A program made the position numbers and the translations under genes. From Gracilaria domingensis (lineage: Eukaryota > Rhodophyta > Florideophyceae > Gracilariales > Gracilariaceae), in assembly GCA_022539475.1 (NCBI GenBank), contig VCMS01000029.1, positions 1 to 64,000 on the forward strand: a DNA stretch of 64,000 nt, in the 5' to 3' direction. This document shows positions 43,029 through 52,429 of the stretch, piece after piece; position 1 is the stretch's first letter, and each line of letters begins with the position of its first letter. Under the pieces are notes generated by a model, which saw nothing but the letters and a program-made list of their open reading frames with translations, made no database searches and had not been told where the DNA came from.

Positions 43029-45467
43029 GTGTACGGTTCCACTTCTAAAACTTCTTATTGCGAATTTACGGTACCAGAAGCTGCACAAATCGGCCGAAAG
43101 CTCTCATTAAATAGCGTCGAACAAGCAGAAAACGAAATTAAATGGATGTCCAGGAAAAAAGAAATGGAACCAACCGTCAAAAGCGAGTTTTCTTGCTCCT
43201 AAAATATATGCACTCCATTCCGGAGTTACAAGTGCAAAGAAATACCACATCGCCGCCCGGTCCACGTACTCGGGACCTTTTGAGGCACCATATGCACCAA
43301 AAAGCATCTCTTCGCTGAAATGGATGTTAGTCACCCTCTCTGCGATATCGAATCGCTCCAAGCTACAGATCTCGCCACTGCTAACCAGTAAAGATACTCA
43401 AAACCACGAGACTTAAATGGATCCGACGAAGAGGGACGGCTCCAAGCTGCTCAGGGCTATGTTAGCGAGGATGACTCTCACCCTACATCCGTATTAGATC
43501 GCTTGCCACAGCAGCAGAAGCAGTACGCAGATGCGCACTTCCGGTCTTTCATGGATCGTTGTCGATGTTCAACGCGCTGCGGCTTTGAAGGCGATCGCCA
43601 TCTCTCTTATTCGTTCTCATTAATGAGCGAAACCGAACGAACTCACGCAGTTCGTTGCATTCTTTTAGCACTATCCGCACCACCGGACGCAGCTAACGAG
43701 CAAATGGTCACGCCCGCCTCGTACTCGCAGTCTCGAAAACGCTCACGCAATGCGGCCAAAAAATCTGGAAGAGTTTTCACAAGGTAAGCAATTCGCGGTA
43801 TCTCGTTATGTAGCAATGCCTTCGCTGCGATATTTCAGATGCACCCAAAGACCGTGAGTGACTACAGCAGCGATTTTTTGGTGCACAAAACGTATGAGAA
43901 CAGAAGAAGAAGAGGTTCGCTTTCTGTCCAGTCTCTCATTGCTCTTTATTTTCTTCAAAGATACTCAGATGTAAACGCGATGGATTGTCCCACAGGAAGG
44001 GGCTCTACGGAGGATATGCCTCTAATGTCGCTACCGAGCGCTACAACAATTGCAGCAGTATATGACGGCTACCAACAAGAATGGAAAGCGGTGATGGATG
44101 CGCATTTCGAAGCGACTACATGTTCTCAAAGCAAACCCCAATGTCCTTTAACCCAGAACGCCTTCCGAAAAGTATGGCATGAGCATATGCCAACCTTAAG
44201 GATAATGATATCGGGTAGCGATTTTTGTGATACATGTACGACTCTGCAGAATGAAGCTAACCTTGTTTCGAACATAACGACCCGGAGAGCATTGCTCGAG
44301 GCTAGAACGAAGCATAGAGCAGAGGCGGCGCACGAATTTAAAAATTATAAGACCATCCAAGCAGACGCCCACGGTCAGGAGAGCCCTCTCCACATCGTAT
44401 TTGATTTTGCCGAGAAGATTCTTTTGCCACACTTAATTCGGCAGCCAGGCCAATTTCATTTTGTTACACGGCTGAAGTTTGCCTTTTTCGGCAGTCATGT
44501 GAGCCATACTGGAATCACGGATATCTACGGGCTTCCCGAAGGCCATTGGCCACGCCATAAGACTGCGAGTAAGGTATGCTCTATGATATGAGATACGATA
44601 AAGGTTTACAACGAACTCAGGGATTCAGTTCGAAGCATTCGACTTCACGCTGACAACGGCAGCGGACAGAACAAAAATCGATGTGTTCTTTTTTATCTTC
44701 TATGGAGAGTGATTATGGGATATGAAAATTCTATTGTACTGCAGTTTCTGGTTGCTGGTCACATGAAAATCGTCTGTGACGGTTCGTTTGGATTGGTGAA
44801 GAGGCGTTTGAAGCAGCGAAATGTTTTTTCTCCATCCGACATGATGAAGGCGACTGATAGTAGTTCTTCTATGAATCACGTCGTTTGCGGGAGTATTATT
44901 GACTGGATTAACTGGAAGGACGTTTTGTGTGGTTTCTTTAATGTTCCGAGTTCTTTTCGGATTACAAAGTACCATGTATTCGAGTTTCCTGTAGACGATC
45001 CTGGGTTGGTCACTGTAGAAGCGTTCTCGAACAGTTGCCAGGGGTCAAAAGTTAAGCTGTTGAAGAGAGGAACTACGCTTGAAGCTTTCCGAACTGCTTC
45101 GTCGCAGTCCAGCTTGCGCAATTTCAAATGCATTCCTGCAAAACTGAAAGACGTACCGTCGCCTCAGGAGAGGAATAGAGAGAGTTATCTCGTTAAGAAT
45201 ATACTGGATCGCTACTATCCGCACAACGCGTAGCTTCGCTCTTCTTATTTCGATAGCGGAGCTAATTGGATCGAAGGGCCTTAACTTGTTTTGGGCATAT
45301 CTCCGCAACGCTTGTGCCAATTTGAGTGGTCTAAAGTTTCTCTTGTTGCGTTAGACATGGTTTAGGGAAGTCGTTCCGAGGCCCACATCGGTCCAGGAAC
45401 AGTATTTTGCGTCTTTCTCCAGTTCTGCGTATTCCCAGTAAGGAGTAATAAAAGTGGAACGACACAC
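43029..45467 (+). mobile_element. 2.44-kb DNA transposon, unusual DDE type (Sola-like?)
   Basis: Ends are inverted repeats: left GTGTACGGTTCCACTTCTA, right (read inward on the other strand) GTGTGTCGTTCCACTTTTA, 15 of 19 matching. It is flanked by AAAT on both sides (43025-43028 and 45468-45471). The second copy of repeat R has the uninterrupted site with a single AAAT (51125-51128), which proves the insertion and fixes both ends. One gene fills the middle (43503-45233). A 4-bp duplication fits Sola- or Ginger-like superfamilies among others; the protein argues for Sola-like, but this is inference. Confidence 0.9.
43503..45233 (+). CDS. Putative transposase with DNGSGQNKN motif (two in-frame stops)
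   Basis: One reading frame of 577 codons, interrupted only by TAA at 43785-43787 and TGA at 44589-44591. In order: a Cys/Arg-containing N-terminus (FMDRCRCSTRCGFEGDRHLS), a basic stretch (SQSRKRSRNAAKKSGR), a helical domain (SLSVQSLIALYFLQRYSDVN), a C-x(2)-C knuckle SDFCDTC near residue 240, and a strand IVFDFAEKILLPHL near 300 with a candidate first Asp. LHADNGSGQNKNRCVLF near 380 holds the second Asp. VAGHMKIVCDGSFGLVKRRL follows, then a C-terminal region with SQSSLRNFKCIPAKL. The HADN-SGQNKN / GH-K...D--FGL-KR pattern belongs to a widespread, poorly studied group of eukaryotic proteins that I take to be RNase H-fold transposases. A GT...AG pair at 43784-43838 would remove the first stop but shift the frame. 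Confidence 0.75.
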
Positions 45468-45975
45468 AAATTTCATACGAATTGGACAACGTAGTGCGAA
45501 GTTATCGCATTTCGAACACGAGTATCCCTGTCGATATCACGGGAGTTGACCGTTCTGACGGTAGAGCTCGACGGTTACGCACCGTGTTGCCTACAAGTGC
45601 AAAGCATTTCCATTGGTTGGAACACCACACACGTGGCTCTTTGCAAATGATTCCTATTGTGGGAACAACTGCCAAGTGGCCATGTGCACTTCCAAACGTT
45701 TCTGCTGTGCCACACCATCTAATTGGTTTGTCCATCTGCCACGTGGAAGTGTGCAACCCATTTTCATTGGTAGTGCACTCAATGTACATCGGACATGATT
45801 TCTGACACGTGTGTGTGTGCAAACGAATCCCATTGGTTGGGCAACACACCAAGTGTCCTCGTGCCACGCATCTCATGGGGGTGGGCAACGGCGGCATCGT
45901 AATGCATCAAAAATATGCCGAATTGGCCGATTTTCATTGCGCAATGCGCTTGTTCCAAACGGACAAGACCGTTCA

Positions 45976-46930
45976 GGATTCTGTTGGTACTGGAGTAATG
46001 ATAGACCAGGAGCCCCTGCAACTTGAAAGTTTCAGAGGAGTTGCCAGGGGTTGAACGTTATTAATTGGCGTCGGTCTTGTGGGATCGATGGTGGTGATCA
46101 ACTGCGCAGTCGTGCATGGGGGTGAACCGTTGACGCTATTTGTTCGGGGTTTCAACCAATTGTGTTATTCTGTAGAGGTCTTACGATATACACGGGCGAT
46201 TTTGAACGTTGGTAATGGAAGCGCACGACTTTCGACTACCAGCTCGTTGCAAGATTCGGATAGTTAGTAAAAAGAATCCACGTTCTGTGATGGCACAAAG
46301 AATAGCCGAAAAGCGAGAACAAGAGCATGTAAGCGTCCGAACGATTACTAATTCTAGCCAGGGTGGATATTGGGGGTGTCTACGATGATGGATAGATCTA
46401 CGGCTACTATTTAAAGCTGCTATCATGAACCAAAGAAGTAAAGATAAAACGAAGTATGTAAAACCTTTTAACGAACATGTAATCATCTGTGGTGTTCGTC
46501 AAATGCCGAAAAAATTTGATTAGTTGAGGGCATTAGCATACCACTAGACCGTCATCACAGCGTAAGAAATCAGTGTGGAGCACGGATTGGATTCAAGCAC
46601 ATTGTACGAACTTTGCTAGCATGGGCGGTACTGACAAGGATGCAGAGTCGACGTTTAGTCTTCTAATGAGAACACCAGACAACACATTGCTGCCATTTCA
46701 ACACTCATTTGCGAAACGCTCGCAAGAGAGAAAAGTCTTTTGCTCAAGCTAGTGGAAAGAGCTAGGCTCGTGTGGCTGCCTCCCTACCTTCTCCCCAAAC
46801 TAGAAAAGCATCAAATGCCTTCAGAGACAGAGGATGGCTACTGCTTTTTGATACCCTTAACACCATTGCACGTTACAAGATTAAGCTGTATATGATAACG
46901 AATTTGTTTTACTGTTAAACTTAATGAAAT
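45976..46930. other. Between repeat R and the hAT gene, no clear gene
   Basis: Possible 3' flank of the hAT element. Around 46560-46710 the plus strand reads SVWSTDWIQAH...MGGTDKDAESTFSLL, faintly like the N-terminus of a Harbinger-type transposase, but too short to call. hAT terminal repeats were not located. Confidence 0.3.
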
Positions 46931-46933
46931 ATT

Positions 46934-49870
46934 TCAACGATCTATGGATCGGAGATACAGCATATCCTCCACCAGACTGCTTTTCAGTTTTGAACGATCA
47001 GCTGTAACCATTCTATTAACAGCGCTAAAATTACGTTCACTGCTTGAGGAAGACACCGGTGTGGCAAATATTTGTAGAGCAACCTTTGTCAAGTCAGGAT
47101 ACACCGCCTCTTGCACTATCCAGAACCTTATCAGCCTAACGCCATGATCTTCTTCCTTATTCATTGTCTTCAACTGATGCAGCGTAGATACAAGAAACCT
47201 CCGTCCCATGTAATTCTCAAATGAATCCACATCACTTTCACCATCATCCGCAATATCAAACATGTCCGAGAAACAAAACTTGTCCGATCCCAGATCACAT
47301 GGTCTGGTTGAATCTTTCACAATACAAAACTCATTGTTCGTATTTGTTGAATCATAATTCCGTAGCAATCTCTTGACTAAATACTTCCCTTGCTCTAGTA
47401 GAGAGTTCTGTAGAGCAAAACGTGCTCGCCCGATACACGGGGATGGTTTTCATAAATCCCTGATACGAATGATTCCGGGTACTCGAAATGTATGAGTATT
47501 GGCCCACGGATGAGATGTTTTCGGCAGTATTGAGGTACGGTACCCTGAGGGGTCGGCCATGACGTGGCGCAGATGAGTATTGGTCGCGTGTACGCGTGTG
47601 TAGGAATGGGTGTGTTCACACATGTTTTGTTATGATTGTCGGATATTTTACTGGCCGCTGCCGCAGGTTGTCACGTGCACCACGTGTATGGACCTGCTTA
47701 GGTGTGCATTAGATTATTTAATTTAGTTTAACTAATTTATCGGTTACGATATAAGAGGTGACCTCCCGGTCACCTCCTCCTTCAGTAAAGGTTAACCGAG
47801 TTCGGCTCTGAACTACGTTCGCCTGCGCGAAGTGCACAACTCCCTCAGGAGGGTCACCGCGTACGATATGAATTAGATTCATCCCTCGGGATCATTCAGG
47901 CACTACTGACCAACACAGCTGTTGCCTTCGGGCTTTTTTCCGTCTTCGGATCATTGTTTTACTTGTCTTTTCTTGCAGATTACTGCTTACCTGTGTCAGG
48001 TGGTCTTTCCGTCTCTGTACAGAGTTACTGCCGCGTGGGCTCAATACACAACCCCCGTCTCCCGTCGCCGGGTATGTTGGCGCTTGTCGCACGCCCCGTC
48101 GAGGGTTCCTCTTTTGTTTTTCCTTTCTTTTCCCCCTTCTACCTAGGGCTTACACCGCTCTACGTTACCTTTCCTTCCGACTATTCCGTCACTTTTCGCC
48201 GCACTCCTGGATCAGAGCCGCTCACCCCTCAACCTCCGTAGGTATATCCCGTACCATGGGCGGTCTTACACTTGCACTATCCGTGTTCGGAGGGCTCACC
48301 ACTGAGTTCACCTCGTCTAGAGGGCAAGGACTCGAACGCCTTGAGAGACGATCCCATCGCTGGGGGTTTGCTCTACAATTTTTTCTACATGTATCTTTCA
48401 CGAAACCCAACCACTGCATTCTCGGATGCAACAAACTGCCCGCAATCCACAAACTATACACTTCAATTTTCCACAAAAGCGGTAGTATTCTGCTTCCAAA
48501 CTGCTGACATACAATATGGGGAACTTGATAATTTGCACCTTGGGCCATCCCGACTGCAATTTGTTTCAGCTGCTTTTCTAGCCTTTCGAGCATTGGAAGA
48601 ATCAAATGCATTGTAGGGGTTTTCTGCGCTTCAAGCTGCGTCTGAATATGGCAAACAGGGCAAAAACATTCTAGAATAGCCTCAAGAGCGGGATACGTGG
48701 CCTCTCTTTCTGCGTTCAATTCTGTAGTAAGAGAATCGAATGCTACCTTCGCCGCGTCAGAATCTTTAGAAGATATAATAGAAGCCCCTCTTCTCCGTGA
48801 TTTAAGAAACCTTTCAACCGCACTTACTGTTGTTCCAAACCTTGTTTCTACCTCCTGCATTAATGCGTACCCGTCCAGAAGAATTTGATTCCAGTTCCCT
48901 TGCTTAAAAATGCGTACGATAATCTTGACATTTGCCAAGTTTCTGGCAATGACAGTGTTCTTTGACGTCTCTTCTTGAATCGCATGCTTCATAACTGTAT
49001 TAAGTTGATGAGATATGCACCCCACCCACTTTTCGGTGTACAGCACACGTTGACTGGAGGATGAAGCTCCTACGATACACGGCATCGTGGAGGCGCAATC
49101 AGTGACAAATGTGAAGTTCTTCGTAAATTCATCTAGCTCTTTCCCAATTCTCATCAAAAGAGCAGTGTCAAAAGCTGATCGTAGCACAGCAGCGAATTCA
49201 GCACCTTTATGCTCGATCAGAAAAATATTCTTCGAAACAAGCTCAACGTCCCGGTTCTTTGTCAATAAATGTGGGGGTCCGAGTTTGAAGTAGTGAACAT
49301 TGAAATCATAATATTATGTTCCATTGATTTCATTCTTGAGACCATCACTTGTTACTCCTCCACCAAGAGCTAGTACATGTTTCGATTCATGTACACGATA
49401 TTTCTCTCTAGACTTCTTTTCAATTGTTTGAATGCTTTCCCTAACAGAATTATGAGACGGCAATATGTCTTCAATATCTAATCTTGCGGTTGTGGGAACC
49501 GAACGTCCTGCGTCAACAAAAGCCTTAGCAAATTCTCCCATACCAGGGCTTTTGTACGCAAATGACAGCGGCAGCAATCCTTTGCACACTGCAAGAGCAG
49601 CTGCAGATATTACTGCTTTCTTCCATGTTCAGCTTACCTTAACCACAGTTTCGCGGACTATGTTTTCAGAGTTCTTGTGAAGCTTTGTATGACTTTTCAA
49701 TACACTAGTCCTTTGTTCAGGACCAAATTTCTTAACTGCAGAATGCAATGAACATTGATCTCTGATTGGGAAAGAACAAACCAACCAACCTGCGTCTTTG
49801 CGAGAGCTGATATGACAAAGTACAGCGTAGTTGTGGTAGTGTTGAGATCGCATTTTGCCAGCCAAAGAAA
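46934..49870 (-). mobile_element. hAT transposon, transposase split by a 0.9-kb insertion
   Basis: Minus strand. 49865-49629 is a BED-like zinc-finger region (HISSRKDAGWLVCSFPIRDQ). 49589-49314 reads MGEFAKAFVDAGRSVPTTAR and LDIEDILPSHNSVRESI, typical of the hAT N-terminal part. 49265-48310 is the catalytic core with FVTDCASTMPCIVGASSSSQ (DDE region), YTEKWVGCISHQLNTVMKHA and YSLWIAGSLLHPRMQWLG. 47402-46934 is the C-terminal dimerisation domain with LQIFATPVSSSSSERNFSAV. A sequence of 895 bp lies between core and C-terminus; taking out one 6-bp duplication leaves the two coding parts in the same frame. At least two other frame changes separate the N-terminal pieces. Terminal repeats not found. 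Confidence 0.85.
47409..48303. mobile_element. LTR-sized insertion (solo LTR?) in the hAT gene
   Basis: Starts TGTAGAGCAAAACGTGCTCG and is bordered by GAGTTC on both sides (47403-47408 and 48304-48309). Its length (895 bp) and first bases TGTAGAGCAA match the gypsy LTR of this window (TGTAGAGCAATCCC, 893 bp), though the interior differs. It contains a TATA-like GATATAAGAGG (about 47748-47758), the palindrome AGGTGACC-TC-CGGTCACCT and AGGAGGGTCACCG, the last shared with 16.9 kb. No coding. The outer end does not read CA, so the solo-LTR label is an inference. Confidence 0.65.
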
Positions 49871-50398
49871 TGTGTTTCCATTGAATGAGGTCGTAGTTTG
49901 TCCTTTCGCCTGCTAAAAGCTGGCGGACTACTTCTACCGCAGCGTATTTGTTGTTAATCCGAAGAAGTGATCGTTTCGGACCAGAAGCTGATGCGCTTTT
50001 CGTTTTGATATTCTTGTGGTTTCCATAAAATATGGTAGAGTTAGGCGGTAGCCGTCGGTGAGAAAAATAGGAATCCGGCGGATGCCGATGGTGAGGATGT
50101 ACTAGTTATCAGCGAAAACTTGAAAGGGTTTTGATTGTGGATTTTGATGGTACTAATCCGCGAACGGATTCTTTCTGATGGATCGAATTCAGTGATCCGC
50201 TGGTATCAGCAAACGACAAAAGGGGTTGTTGTTCACAGTTCTATTTGACGCCGGATATACCACTAAATAGTGTACAATGCGTTCGGAACTAATTGGAAAT
50301 GTATTTCAACTTTTAATTACAGAGTTTTGGTTTCGCTGTTACAGGCTTCAAACGTGACGGGCATGTTCGAACGGCTAGCCGTCCAGATACAACGCTAC
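49871..50398. other. 5' flank of the hAT element, no gene recognised
   Basis: Contains a loose duplication GGTAGCCGTCGGTGAG / GGATGCCGATGGTGAG (50046-50094). No coding signal; hAT 5' end expected here but not found. Confidence 0.35.
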
Positions 50399-52050
50399 TT
50401 CTGATAAGTCTTCGTTTGATTCTTCTTCGTAGATCTTCTTCTTCTTGTTCTTCGCTGAATCTTCATGATGACCGTTATCGGTAAATCTTCTCTTCAACCG
50501 TTTATCGGTAATCTTCATGACCATAATTGGTAAACCATTCTATGGTAACTATCCCTCAACTTCATTCGCAAGTTCTTCTTTTTCTTCTCTGCATAGAGCA
50601 ACTTCTTCAAGTTCTTCTTCTTCTCCTTCTCGAGCAACGAGAGCTTCCTTTACGGGCTAGGCGTTATCGCTACACTAGCGTCACCCAGTTTGGGCTTCGC
50701 CGATGTTGGTCGGTAGTGGTGTACCGCTGCGTCGGTGATAGTGAACAATGAAAGACCTGGGCAGGTGTCTCAAAGGTTCGTGGGTGTCTTCCGATGACGG
50801 AAATCCATACCATGGCACGGGATAAAGCCACTCTCCATTTGGAGCTTGTTTGTAACTCACAAGTTTCTCTACAACGCACACACGTGGATACACTACTTGG
50901 TCGGTCGTTGACTTAACCATACTGTTTCCTGACGGAGTTCTCAAGATGATACGGGTAAAAGGGTCCAGCAGTGACGGAGTATTGACTCCTTCCACAACCA
51001 GTAGTGGTTCCACAATTAAGCGTCGATGTGTCGATTCAACCGTCGTGTTGTTCGGTAATAACAAGTGAAAATTAGCCGAACAAGTATTTCGTGAAAGAAG
51101 ACGACGAGCTGATCGTCACAAGCCAAATTTAATACGAATTGGACAACGTATTGCGAAGTTATCGCATTTCGAACACGAGTATCCCTGTCGATATCACGGG
51201 AGTTGACCGTTCTGACGGTAGAGCTCGACGGTTACGCACCGTGTTGCCTACAAGTGCAAAGCATTTCCATTGGTTGGAACACCACACACGTGGCTCTTTG
51301 TAAATGATTCCTATTGTGGGAACAACTGCCAAGTGGCCATGTGCACTTCCAAACGTTTCTGCTGTGCAACACCATCTAATTGGTTTGTCCATCTGCCACG
51401 TGGAAGTGTGCAACCCATTTTCATTGGTAGTGCACTCAATGTACATCGGACATGATTTCTGACACGTGTGTGTGTGCAAACGAATCCCATTGGTTGGGCA
51501 ACACACCAAGTGTCCTTGTGCCACACCGCTCGTTCCCAGTGGGAATCTGAGATATAGAATTGGTATTGGTTGGATATCTCCACACGAAGTACCTACAATA
51601 TAGGCATGACAAAGAACTGATATGGAGAGGATTCAGTTATGGAACATGTTCGAGAGTGTTCAGTATCCCTGTGATATAAATGTGGTATAGCTGTGACAGT
51701 CTGACGTTCCGGTTTCCTACAGGTTCGATATGAACTTAATATATTTCGAAATCTTCGGTTTCAAAACTAGTTCGAAAATGTTTGAGAACTTTACCTGTAT
51801 TATATCAGGACCTTGCGTGAGACTCATGCAAATATGGTCTCGAAAAGAGCATTATATCAGAATCATATCAGAACTGCATTCCATCCTTAACTAATCTGCG
51901 GGATTTATATGAAACTTATATCTAAACCATATCTCAAATTTCCACTTGGCGTTGCGGTGGCTAACGGCGGCACCGTAATGCATCAAAAAATGCCAAAAAC
52001 TGGCCGATTTCCATTGCGCAATGCGCCTTTTCCAAACGAAGAAGACCGTT
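50399..52050 (-). repeat. Repeat R, copy 2 (holds a MITE; empty transposon site)
   Basis: Second copy of R. It has the uninterrupted site (AGCCAAATTTAATACG, 51121-51136) where copy 1 carries the 2.44-kb transposon. It is itself interrupted at 51535-51949 by a MITE that copy 1 lacks. Open minus-strand frames 51064-50681 (127 residues) and 51524-51159 (121 residues) are conserved between copies at protein level. Degenerate 45-65 bp units with CATTGGTTGG and CACGTG-like motifs occupy 51255-51515. Confidence 0.8.
51535..51949. mobile_element. GATATC-rich MITE, 415 bp (copy C)
   Basis: Ends are inverted repeats CCCAGTGGGAATCTGAGATA and CCAAGTGGAAATTTGAGATA. Flanked by CGTT on both sides (51531-51534 and 51950-51953). 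Copy 1 of repeat R aligns without a gap across the site once the insertion and one CGTT are removed, so the ends are exact. Non-coding, rich in ATATC/GATAT motifs like copies A and B in the MULE-like element. Confidence 0.85.
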
Positions 52051-52429
52051 GAACAAGTGTCGGTTGAGAAGCCTTTGATAGGTACTGTAATCGTCGCCCA
52101 AGCGGAAGAACAAGCCGTGTCGCAATTCCTGACGCTGAAGCGTAGTGAGCGAGTGGGCACATGCTCTGCGCGTGTGCTGAGTCTCCCACGAGGGTGTGCT
52201 CCGTAGCATTATTCATGACCTGAACAAGGTAGAATTCGGTGAAGTCATCGCGGCAAGCGACAAGCCGGGGTCTGCGGACACAGTCTTCGTAGTCGACGAA
52301 CGATTCCTAACGGAAGTAACCAATTGGTTCTGAGGATTTACACGCTGTGGCAACTCATCGCCGCGAGATGCGGAGCTCGGAATCGAGGACGAAACAACGT
52401 CATGCGTCTCTTCCCTCTTCTCAGGCTAA
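52051..52429 (-). other. 3' tail region of the gypsy gag-pol
   Basis: No domain recognised. The minus-strand frame is partly open, with Ser/Thr-rich content, between the integrase tail and repeat R. Confidence 0.35.

Larger units (their letters stand above)
42296..45975 (-). repeat. Repeat R, copy 1 (split by a DNA transposon)
   Basis: 42296-43028 matches 50399-51128 and 45472-45975 matches 51129-51524 plus 51950-52050, so R is about 1.24 kb without its insertions. Both copies keep minus-strand frames: one reading MEPLLVVEGVNTPS then EWLYPV (42913-42710 here, 51064-50681 in copy 2), the other about 120-131 residues with CCPTNGIRLHTHTCQKSCPM (45897-45502 here). R carries repeated CATTGGTTGG (CCAAT-box) motifs. 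It may be the LTR or untranslated part of an unclassified retroelement whose two copies flank 46.0-50.4 kb. Confidence 0.75.

Noticed and set aside
43784-43838. 55-bp intron (GTAAGC...TTTCAG) in the transposase gene
   Set aside because: Removing it takes out the stop at 43785 but shifts the frame, whereas the unspliced frame continues correctly through the conserved domain; an in-frame stop is simpler.
46560-46710. Harbinger-like transposase N-terminus on the plus strand
   Set aside because: Only about 40 residues with a loose resemblance and no catalytic part nearby.
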